Below are positions 6,086 to 12,555 of a stretch of 23,978 nucleotides of DNA, piece after piece. The notes beneath the pieces are model-generated. The model was not told the origin of the DNA and did no database searches. It was given only the letters and a program-made list of their open reading frames with translations. The number at the start of each line of letters is the position of its first letter. Position 1 is the stretch's first letter. Source of the DNA: a virus; the IMG/VR virus record IMGVR_UViG_3300022752_000392, positions 1 through 23,978 of that record; one strand, written 5' to 3'. A program made the position numbers and the translations under genes.

Positions 6086-8212
6086 ATGGGTGTAAGAAAT
6101 CTTCCATTAAACATGCCAGTTGAAGTTATTAATTTTGAGCCAGTAAATCCAATGATATCTAAGGCAACTGTTAAAATTTTTTATACAGGAAAAAATAGAA
6201 ATAATTCTTTTATTTCTAAAGAAGTTGCTGAAAAAATGATCAAAACACTTCCCAATATTCCAATAGTTGGTCAATACAACAGTGGAACAAAAGATTTTTT
6301 GGGGCATGGGCATGACTTCACTGAAGATGAGAATGGAAATATTATTCCTTCTAAAAAAACAATTCCTTATGGAGTAGTTCCTGCAGATACAAAAATATGG
6401 TGGGAAGCTTTTACTGACGAAAGTGGGCAAGAAAGAGAATATTTGTGTTCATATTGTTATTTATGGACAGGAAGATATCCAGAAGCTCGCAGAATTATAG
6501 AAACTGGTCGAAATAATCAATCTATGGAATTAGATCCAAACACTATTCAAGGTGAATGGACTAAATTGGATAAAAGTGGTCCAGAATATTTTGTAATAAA
6601 AGAAGCGGTATTTTCTGCACTATGTATTTTAGGAGAAGATAATGAGCCCTGTTTTGAAGGTGCAAAATTTGATCCTATAATTTATGCTTTACAAAAAGAA
6701 AAGCCATCAATAGATGTTGAAATTCAAAATTTACTATTTGAATTAGATGTAGCACTTTCAGATTACAAAAAAGAAGAAATTACTAACTTTCCTTCAAAGG
6801 GTGAAAATAAAGAGATTTCATTAAGAAATTCTCAATGGAAACTCTTTGATCCTGCTTTTGCTGCCAAAATTAAAAAAGAACATCCTGAAATTTGGAGATT
6901 AGGTGGCAATATAAGAGGAAATAGTCAATATAGAAAACTTTCAGGTGCTCTTGGTAAAACAGGTGAAAACCTATCTCGTGCAGAAAAAGATGCAATAAAA
7001 TTGCGTGAAGCATGGGTAGCAAGACACTATAAAGATCATCTTATTGCTGGAGTAATTGCTCAAATTAAATGGTTGGCAGTAGGATCTCGCGGCGAGTCTT
7101 ATATGAAAAAGCTTGTTAGAGAAGAAATAAAAAAACGAGAAAAGAGGAAAAAGAATATGAACCATTCTTTATACTCTAATGCTTCCGATCTGGCTGACAA
7201 AATGCTAGCATCAATTAAAAAATTAGATGCTTTGGCAGATAAATTTGAAGAACAACAAGATGCCGAATCTACTGATATGCTCGATTCTATCATTGAGGAA
7301 TTAAATACAATATTAGATTCAATGAGTCGAGAAGATGCTCCAATTCAATCAGATCCAGATTTAACCAGTCTTGAAAGTTATAAAAAGAAGGAGGAAGTAA
7401 ATTTGAAGGGTATTGATAAATTAAAAGCTTCTTATGAAGATGAAGAGATGAAAAAAGCTCAAATGGAAGAAGAAGAAATGAAAAAGTCTCAGATGGAAGA
7501 TGAAGTTGGCGATCCTGCAGTTCAAATGGAAGATGAAGATGAAATGAAAAAATCGCAAATGGAAGATGAAGATGAAGAAGAGACCGAAGAAATCAAGAAG
7601 TCCTCTATGGAAGACGAAGCTGCGGCTAACCCAGAAGATACAAAAGTAGCTGCAATCATCAAACAAATGGAAGATTTAATTAAAAATCTTAAAAAAGCCC
7701 AGGGTACTGATGAAGCAAGTGAAAGTGCTTATGAAGATGAAGAAGAAGATGCAAAAGCTGAAATGATTGGTAAACATATTGTTAAAACAGATGAACCTAT
7801 TGAAGATACAGCTGAACCTACAGGCTCAGGAAGAAAGCATCCCAAATCAAATCCACCACAACCTATGGCTGAATCAGAAGATATTTATGAAAAATATGGA
7901 AATTTAGTAATGGAAAATGAAGATTTAAAAATGCAATTAGAAGAAATGAAACAATATAAAGCAAAAATTGAAATGGAAGAAAAAGAATCCATGATTGAAA
8001 AATTTTCTGCTTTAGATCCTCAATTCTTATCTAATATTAAGAAAAAATTACAACAATATTCTCTTGAACAACTTGAAGCTAAATTATCTATTGAGGCAGT
8101 TCGATCTGGTATTAGAATAAAATCTGATTCCAGACTTGCTACATATTCTCTAGAATCTGACAATTCAGATATTCCTGGCTGGGTTGCGGCAATAGAAAAA
8201 TCTAAAAAATAA
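6086..8212 (+). CDS. Capsid maturation protease fused to scaffold
   Basis: 708 aa from ATG 6086 (GGAGG at 6074-6078; an upstream TTG at 6080 is less likely). Three parts are visible. Residues 1 to about 235 look like a prohead protease of the herpesvirus-type serine class: NIPIVGQYN, DFLGHGHDF with candidate catalytic His74/His76, IPYGVV, YLWTGRYPEA, and NQSMEL with candidate nucleophile Ser146. Residues about 245-355 form a separate basic, aromatic domain (SLRNSQWKLFDPAFAAKIKK through LREAWVARHYKDH and WLAVGSRGESYMKKL). Residues about 358-708 are scaffold-like: helical and coiled coil, with an acidic repeat tract at about 449-511 and a long coiled coil at about 600-640. Such proteins shape the procapsid, and the protease then cuts scaffold and capsid N-termini. 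Two internal in-frame starts (7157 and 7403) may give scaffold alone. Decoration and capsid genes follow directly. Confidence 0.85.
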   Translation: MGVRNLPLNMPVEVINFEPVNPMISKATVKIFYTGKNRNNSFISKEVAEKMIKTLPNIPIVGQYNSGTKDFLGHGHDFTEDENGNIIPSKKTIPYGVVPADTKIWWEAFTDESGQEREYLCSYCYLWTGRYPEARRIIETGRNNQSMELDPNTIQGEWTKLDKSGPEYFVIKEAVFSALCILGEDNEPCFEGAKFDPIIYALQKEKPSIDVEIQNLLFELDVALSDYKKEEITNFPSKGENKEISLRNSQWKLFDPAFAAKIKKEHPEIWRLGGNIRGNSQYRKLSGALGKTGENLSRAEKDAIKLREAWVARHYKDHLIAGVIAQIKWLAVGSRGESYMKKLVREEIKKREKRKKNMNHSLYSNASDLADKMLASIKKLDALADKFEEQQDAESTDMLDSIIEELNTILDSMSREDAPIQSDPDLTSLESYKKKEEVNLKGIDKLKASYEDEEMKKAQMEEEEMKKSQMEDEVGDPAVQMEDEDEMKKSQMEDEDEEETEEIKKSSMEDEAAANPEDTKVAAIIKQMEDLIKNLKKAQGTDEASESAYEDEEEDAKAEMIGKHIVKTDEPIEDTAEPTGSGRKHPKSNPPQPMAESEDIYEKYGNLVMENEDLKMQLEEMKQYKAKIEMEEKESMIEKFSALDPQFLSNIKKKLQQYSLEQLEAKLSIEAVRSGIRIKSDSRLATYSLESDNSDIPGWVAAIEKSKK
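7388..7394 (+). promoter_or_regulatory. Internal ribosome binding site for a nested scaffold start
   Basis: AAGGAGG lies eight bases before an in-frame TTG at 7403. It is encoded by Lys-Lys-Glu-Glu written as AAG AAG GAG GAA, while Lys and Glu nearby are mostly AAA and GAA; this change makes the motif and suggests selection. It could still be chance in a Lys/Glu-rich stretch. Confidence 0.5.
7403..8212 (+). CDS. Probable nested scaffold protein, same frame as protease-scaffold
   Basis: 269 aa beginning at TTG 7403 (protein starts MKGIDKLKASYEDEEMKKA) and ending with the full-length gene. It holds only the acidic repeats, coiled coil and C-terminal helices. Many phages make scaffold in excess from a start inside the protease gene, lambda C/Nu3 being the known case. 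Here the evidence is a full AAGGAGG at ideal spacing, and TTG is also the start of the tape-measure gene in this window. A weaker alternative is ATG 7157 with AAGAGG nine bases upstream, giving 351 aa starting exactly where the basic middle domain ends. Both may be used. Confidence 0.5.
   Translation: MKGIDKLKASYEDEEMKKAQMEEEEMKKSQMEDEVGDPAVQMEDEDEMKKSQMEDEDEEETEEIKKSSMEDEAAANPEDTKVAAIIKQMEDLIKNLKKAQGTDEASESAYEDEEEDAKAEMIGKHIVKTDEPIEDTAEPTGSGRKHPKSNPPQPMAESEDIYEKYGNLVMENEDLKMQLEEMKQYKAKIEMEEKESMIEKFSALDPQFLSNIKKKLQQYSLEQLEAKLSIEAVRSGIRIKSDSRLATYSLESDNSDIPGWVAAIEKSKK
7430..7618 (+). repeat. Tandem acidic MEDE/EMKKS repeats in the scaffold
   Basis: About five to six imperfect units of the form (S/A)QMEDE-EMKK, in which the SQMEDE and EMKKS blocks recur with insertions of acidic residues. 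A degenerate copy (AYEDEEEDAKAEM) occurs about 40 residues later. The DNA repeats ATGGAAGATGAA and AAATGAAAAAG blocks, so copy number could change by slippage or recombination. The region is probably disordered or helical, and highly charged. Confidence 0.75.
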
Positions 8213-8233
8213 TTTTAAGGAGGAAATAAAAAC

Positions 8234-9262
8234 ATGGCTTTATTATCTAAACAAGGTTATGGGCAATTAGAACCTAATTTTCTAATTTCTCAGCGTACTG
8301 GCGAAGTTTTTGCACAACTGCCTTTTGTTTATACAGGTGTTACATTAATTAACTCAAATAGTTTTAATGCTATTGAGCAAGGTATGTTTTTGAAATATGA
8401 TTATGCAAACCAAAAAGTATCTCTTCCAAATACTGCGGGTGGAGATAAATTAACTTTCTTGGTTATGAACGAAATTCGTTTATTCGGACCTTTCTTAACA
8501 AACAAAGATTTTGCACTTTTCCCATCACCAACTGATGCAACTTCTTCATATGTATCTACTGGTATTATTCCTGGATTGGCACAAACTGCAAATCAAATCT
8601 TGAGCACTACAGGAAATGTTGTTATCAACATTAACTCTTCACCAACAGGATTTACGGCTGGTTCATATTTGCAAGCAACTATAACATTTAATGATGGTAG
8701 TGGAAATACTACTTATACATTTACAAATACTGGAACAACAACTACTATCTTTACATTAGGTACTGTTCATGGAACTTTCTATTTAACTGGAAGTCAAATT
8801 AATAGTGTTACATTTACAACTACTAGTGGAATAGCTCCTAATATCACTGATAAATCAATTTCTGGTATTACTTTTACTGGTCTTAATGGATTTTATTCAA
8901 GTGCTGCTGGTGCAACAGTTGTAACTGGATCTGCTTATATTAATACTGCAATTGCAGCAGCTAGTACATATACTTCAACTGCTGTAGGCAATGCTTATGG
9001 ACAGCAAGTAGTATATCCTCGTTTGTACAAACCAACTGTTGGAGATGTTATTACTACTAACTTACTTGAACTTAATGCTCAAACTGATATTGCTGTAGGA
9101 CAAACTTACTCGCCATTTGCTCTTGCTGGATCAACAAACCCTGCAGTATTAGGATTTACAGGAACAGGTGCGGCTAATACTCTTCTTTATAGAGTTGTTG
9201 CAGTATCCACAACTCCAGATTTACAAAAAGCTGCAAAATTGCAATGTATCCAAACCCCATAA
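8234..9262 (+). CDS. Putative head decoration / capsid structural protein with beta-rich insert
   Basis: 342 aa, with AAGGAGG ribosome binding site and ATG 8234. The N-terminal part to about residue 115 (LEPNFLISQRTGEVFAQLPF, GMFLKYDY, LTFLVMNEIRLFGPFL) and the C-terminal part from about 258 (VVYPRLYKPTVGDVITTNLL, then LYRVVAVSTTPDLQKAAKLQ) look like one compact structural protein. They are separated by about 140 residues rich in Thr, Ser, Gly and Asn, with alternating hydrophobics, typical of surface beta-sandwich domains. The place between scaffold and major capsid gene is where decoration or cement proteins are encoded in many phages. No enzyme motif is visible. The insert is probably exposed on the capsid and may bind host or gut surfaces; that part is inference. 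Confidence 0.6.
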   Translation: MALLSKQGYGQLEPNFLISQRTGEVFAQLPFVYTGVTLINSNSFNAIEQGMFLKYDYANQKVSLPNTAGGDKLTFLVMNEIRLFGPFLTNKDFALFPSPTDATSSYVSTGIIPGLAQTANQILSTTGNVVININSSPTGFTAGSYLQATITFNDGSGNTTYTFTNTGTTTTIFTLGTVHGTFYLTGSQINSVTFTTTSGIAPNITDKSISGITFTGLNGFYSSAAGATVVTGSAYINTAIAAASTYTSTAVGNAYGQQVVYPRLYKPTVGDVITTNLLELNAQTDIAVGQTYSPFALAGSTNPAVLGFTGTGAANTLLYRVVAVSTTPDLQKAAKLQCIQTP

Positions 9263-9286
9263 TATAAATAAAGGAGGAAATATTAA

Positions 9287-10420
9287 ATGGCTTTAACTAA
9301 AGAACAGTTAAAACAGCTTATGTTTACTGTGGCAAAAGCTGATCGTAAAGCTCCTGTGGCTTATAGTCATGGGGATCGCAAATTTACTTATGAAGAATTA
9401 AATACAGCTCTTCGCACAGAACTTAAAGAGCTTGTTGGAAATTATAACCTTTATCGTCAAAATAAAAATACTCTTTTTGAATTAATTCAAGAAGTTGTTG
9501 AGCTTACATTACCTACCAATGTTTTTGAAAACATGAAAGAATTTGCAGAAGTTAAAACTTTCCAACATGGAGACAAACCCTTCTTCAAACGTCGTCAATC
9601 TCAAATTCGTGGTCGTGCGTTCGTAACTCGTGTAGCACCTGGTGGAATTTATGAAGCTTTCAAAATTGATTCTCAAATCGTAAATGTTGCTACTGAAACT
9701 TTTGGTGGCGCAGCACAAATTGGTCTTGAAGAATTCTTAGAAGGAACTGTAGACTTTGCAGAATTGATGGATGTTATCAATATCGGTCTTGAAATCGCTG
9801 TTTACAAAGAAGTTATGCGTAACTTAATTTCTTTGAGCTTCGGCGGCGCAGGATTGTATGTTGGATCCTTGAACCAAAAATTACCTGCTGCAAACATTAA
9901 AACTGTTGCAGGTTGGGCTCCTGTAGAATTTAACGCTTTAATTGGTATTGCGGCTGCATATGGAACACCTACTATCTTCTGTTCACATGCATTTGCTCTT
10001 AACGTTCGTCCTGAAGGTTACTGGGCTTCTGAAAATGCTAAAAATGAATTCATGAAAAATGGCTATATCGGAGTTTACAATGGTGCAAGAATCGTAGTTC
10101 TTCCACAATCCTTCTTCGATGTTACTAACAATACTGAAGCTGTATTCGTACCTGCTGGTTATGCTTGGATTATCCCAGCTGGAGATGACAAACCAGTTAA
10201 AATTGCATTTGAAGGCGACGTTGTTGTTGAAGAATTCCAAAACCGTGACTGGTCTCGTGAAATTCAAGTATTCAAAAAATTTGGTGTGGCTCTTGTAACA
10301 AATCCTGGTATTTGTGTATACCACAATACTGGTCTAGATCAATGGCCTTACATCTCTGGTCCTATTTTTACTTACGGCGCTGGAGCAATTACACCTACTT
10401 ACAACTTTATTATCAACTAA
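9287..10420 (+). CDS. Major capsid protein (HK97 fold)
   Basis: 377 aa. The capsid shell subunit, expected in hundreds of copies per head. The N-terminal helical region to about residue 70 is followed by the HK97-like pattern: VVELTLPTNVFENMKEFAEV (E-loop/P-domain start), PFFKRRQSQIRGRAFVTRV, a spine-helix-like IGLEEFLEGTVDFAELMDVI, the A-domain stretch TIFCSHAFALNVRPEGYWAS, ARIVVLPQSFFDVTNN, and a C-terminal IQVFKKFGVALVTNPGICVY typical of HK97-type coat proteins. Codon use differs from its neighbours: more AAC, TTC, ATC, CGT and GGT, as expected for the most expressed gene. It has AAGGAGG and ATG 9287 and is followed at once by a strong terminator. It is made as part of the unit with portal and scaffold. 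Confidence 0.9.
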   Translation: MALTKEQLKQLMFTVAKADRKAPVAYSHGDRKFTYEELNTALRTELKELVGNYNLYRQNKNTLFELIQEVVELTLPTNVFENMKEFAEVKTFQHGDKPFFKRRQSQIRGRAFVTRVAPGGIYEAFKIDSQIVNVATETFGGAAQIGLEEFLEGTVDFAELMDVINIGLEIAVYKEVMRNLISLSFGGAGLYVGSLNQKLPAANIKTVAGWAPVEFNALIGIAAAYGTPTIFCSHAFALNVRPEGYWASENAKNEFMKNGYIGVYNGARIVVLPQSFFDVTNNTEAVFVPAGYAWIIPAGDDKPVKIAFEGDVVVEEFQNRDWSREIQVFKKFGVALVTNPGICVYHNTGLDQWPYISGPIFTYGAGAITPTYNFIIN

Positions 10421-10428
10421 TCCAAATT

Positions 10429-10467
10429 TGGGAGTGTGGAGCACTACGCTCCTCCTCCCATTTTTTT
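10429..10467 (+). terminator. Rho-independent terminator after the major capsid gene
   Basis: TGGGAG (10429-10434) pairs with CTCCCA (10455-10460), and inside it GGAG pairs with CTCC around a CACTACG loop. Seven Ts follow (10461-10467). It lies nine bases after the capsid stop and one base before the -35 box of the next promoter. Confidence 0.9.
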
Positions 10468-10468
10468 G

Positions 10469-10497
10469 TTGACAAAATTTAAAAAATATGTTATAGT
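10469..10497 (+). promoter_or_regulatory. Vegetative sigma-A/sigma-70 promoter for the connector-tail tube unit
   Basis: TTGACA (10469-10474), a 17-base spacer and TATAGT (10492-10497), one base off consensus. The predicted transcription start is near 10504, so the AAGGAG at 10505-10510 would be at the very 5' end of the mRNA, with a leader of about 15 bases before ATG 10519. Confidence 0.88.
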
Positions 10498-10518
10498 GGA
10501 ATAAAAGGAGAGATTTAT

Positions 10519-11166
10519 ATGTCAAGTACTAAACATGATACTTATTCTTCATTTTTAGGAGAAGGTATTACAGGAGATTTAGAGGTTAAAGTTTGGTCAA
10601 CATCAATAGGAGAAGTAGTGTACGCACTACAAGATCCTCGAGTTCATCGATCTTGGAAACCAGGAGAAGTAAAAATTCTTACTTTTCATGAGGTATATCA
10701 ATTAGCTAATAGTCCTGGCGGCATGCCACTTTTAGCCAATCATTTACAAATTAGAGATGTAAAAATTAGAAAAGCTTTACAGTTACCAGTAGAGCCAGAG
10801 TATTTCTACACAGATGAAGATGCTAGAAAATTAGTAAATACTGGAACAGAAGAAGAAATTCTAGATGCTATTGAATTTGGTCCGCGAAGCTTAGCAGGAG
10901 CAATTCGTTATTATGCTATTCTAGATGTGGATTCTCTTGAAAAAATGAAATTTTTTAATACTTTATTTAGTATGAATATTCAACAAATTAGAGATAATTT
11001 AAAAGAAGATGGTGCAGAACCTAATTTAGGAGAAACAAATTCTAAGAGACGAGTAAAAAAAGAAGTAGTTAAAGAAGAAACCGTTTCAGAAGATCAACCT
11101 AAAAAAGTTCGCAAAACAAAAGCTTTGGAGCCATCAGAACAAAAAGAGCAAGTGCCCGTAGAATAA
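10519..11166 (+). CDS. Phage structural-module protein of unknown function with charged C-terminal tail
   Basis: 215 aa, first gene after the promoter. Residues 1 to about 155 are a compact domain: DLEVKVWSTSIGEVVYALQD, then LTFHEVYQLANSPGGMPLLA, LQIRDVKIRKALQLP, and a helical ILDAIEFGPRSLAGAIRYYA. Residues about 156-215 are a Lys/Glu-rich, probably disordered tail (KRRVKKEVVKEE, KKVRKTKALEP). I recognise the domain as a type common directly after capsid genes in Firmicutes phages but cannot name a function; a head-completion or capsid-associated role is likely from position. The basic patches could contact DNA or capsid. No membrane segment, cysteine motif or catalytic site is visible. Confidence 0.6.
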   Translation: MSSTKHDTYSSFLGEGITGDLEVKVWSTSIGEVVYALQDPRVHRSWKPGEVKILTFHEVYQLANSPGGMPLLANHLQIRDVKIRKALQLPVEPEYFYTDEDARKLVNTGTEEEILDAIEFGPRSLAGAIRYYAILDVDSLEKMKFFNTLFSMNIQQIRDNLKEDGAEPNLGETNSKRRVKKEVVKEETVSEDQPKKVRKTKALEPSEQKEQVPVE

Positions 11167-11189
11167 AAATATAAGGGGAGATAGGTTGT

Positions 11190-12245
11190 ATGATCGTAAG
11201 AAATTTAAACCTACAAGCACCCAATGGAACTTTATATAAAATTAGTGTATCCGCCAGTGGGTCTTCTACAACTACTGGCGTTATTAGTTCAGTTAAAAAT
11301 ACTGCTCGAGATGCAACAGGAATTCCTTTAATCCAATTAGATTCAACTTATTTTTTAAGCGTAGAAGATGATGGGACTTTAGTAGTTCAGGACTATGAAT
11401 ATATTTCAGGACCACTAACAGGACCTGTTTGGTTTGCGGATTCAACTACACCAGTTCCAAAAACTTATAAAATTATTCAGGGTGCAGATGGAACTGGAAA
11501 TATTCCTGTTGCTGCAGTATCGACATATACACGACAATCTGGAACTCCATTCTTTATTATATATAATAGATTTTTATCAAAAATTACAGATGATCTTTAT
11601 TTAGAATGGACTCTTGATGACACATATAAAAATTTAGAAGCTATATTATTAGATTCAATTCCACAGTTTGAATGGCCAAAATTTCCACTTTACAATTTTA
11701 GCACTCAGGTAGTGGGTATGGTAGATCAAACTGGTTCAGTTGTATCTTATGGAAAGTATAATGTAGATTTAACTTTAGAAGAAATTGATATTTTTGCAGG
11801 TATAATGGCATTAGAATGGTTAAATAGACAGATTATGACTGTAAATTTAACTCGTATGAAATTTTCTACAAAAGATTTTCAATTTACTTCTCAAGCAAAT
11901 CATATTAAAGCTTTAATAGCAGCAAGAACACATTTTGGTGAACAAAATAAAAAATTACAAAGATTATATCAAAGAAGAAGATTTGATGCAAATGGACGAG
12001 TTAGCCCAAATTTCTTTGGATTAGCATCATCTTCCATTATAGAACGTTGGAGATTATTGAGACTTGGTGCAGAATGGCTGTACGGTTCACCTTTCAACGG
12101 TGGTACTTGGTGGAATGAAGAATTAAACAATATGTATGGGGTTTACTTTGGAGGTATTCTTCCAGGAATTCCTTCTGGTGTTATGCCTTATGAACAAACT
12201 GATACAGTATTTCCTCAAGTTCCTCCTCCAGCTACTGTCCAATAA
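11190..12245 (+). CDS. Head-tail connector (adaptor-like) protein with N-terminal beta domain
   Basis: 351 aa, ATG 11190 after AAGGGGAG. Residues 1 to about 115 form a beta-rich domain that begins LNLQAPNGTLYKISVSASG, a pattern I know from receptor-binding and decoration domains in phage structural proteins. The core at about 123-265 (FLSKITDDLYLEWTLDDTYK, DSIPQFEWPKFPLYNF, VDLTLEEIDIFAGIMALEWL, TRMKFSTKDFQFTSQANHIK) matches the helical pattern of phage neck proteins that bind under the portal. The C-terminal part is Gly/Pro/aromatic-rich. It would form the first ring between portal and tail. The fused N-terminal domain may be exposed as a collar. The call is from pattern and position; it could be another neck ring protein. 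Confidence 0.6.
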   Translation: MIVRNLNLQAPNGTLYKISVSASGSSTTTGVISSVKNTARDATGIPLIQLDSTYFLSVEDDGTLVVQDYEYISGPLTGPVWFADSTTPVPKTYKIIQGADGTGNIPVAAVSTYTRQSGTPFFIIYNRFLSKITDDLYLEWTLDDTYKNLEAILLDSIPQFEWPKFPLYNFSTQVVGMVDQTGSVVSYGKYNVDLTLEEIDIFAGIMALEWLNRQIMTVNLTRMKFSTKDFQFTSQANHIKALIAARTHFGEQNKKLQRLYQRRRFDANGRVSPNFFGLASSSIIERWRLLRLGAEWLYGSPFNGGTWWNEELNNMYGVYFGGILPGIPSGVMPYEQTDTVFPQVPPPATVQ

Positions 12246-12260
12246 CAAGGAGGCAGTTTT

Positions 12261-12551
12261 GTGGTTGCAACTAAATATGGTAGAGATCTAGACCAAGAAA
12301 GTCTAGATCTTTATTTTAAAAAAATAAAAAATGATATTTTTAAATTACTTCCTTTGCGCGAAGAAGGTGCTGAATGGGATAAGCATTTAAGAACAATTTT
12401 AATTGAATTAAATGGCTTTGATCGATTAACAGAAGAATTTAAATTAATATCAATTTTATCAAAACTAGAATCACTTTATGAAATAAAAGAATTTGTTTAT
12501 TATAGAAAAACAATTTTTGAGATTCTATCATTATTTGATGGATTGAGGTGA
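12261..12551 (+). CDS. Small neck-module protein of unknown function (GTG start)
   Basis: 96 aa from GTG 12261, set by AAGGAGG at 12247-12253 with seven bases of spacing. The protein is helical: KYGRDLDQESLDLYFKKIKN, then LLPLREEGAEWDKHLRTILI and a C-terminal KTIFEILSLFDGL. This looks like a conserved small protein of phage neck modules, but I cannot assign a role. It is 15 bases after the adaptor gene and its stop overlaps the ribosome binding site of the next gene. A perfect 10-bp hairpin lies inside codons 8 to 17. Confidence 0.68.
   Translation: MVATKYGRDLDQESLDLYFKKIKNDIFKLLPLREEGAEWDKHLRTILIELNGFDRLTEEFKLISILSKLESLYEIKEFVYYRKTIFEILSLFDGLR
12284..12317 (+). promoter_or_regulatory. Intragenic terminator-like hairpin (attenuator or RNA-processing candidate)
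   Basis: AGATCTAGAC (12284-12293) and GTCTAGATCT (12301-12310) are perfect inverted repeats around CAAGAAA. A few further G-U and A-U pairs can extend the stem on both sides, and TTATTTT follows. It lies 23 bases after a GTG start, so translating ribosomes would melt it, while untranslated RNA would fold it. Confidence 0.5.
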
Positions 12552-12555
12552 AAAG

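Noticed and set aside
7430-7618. CRISPR-like or regulatory direct repeats
   Set aside because: Repeats are in frame and encode acidic MEDE units; there are no spacers.
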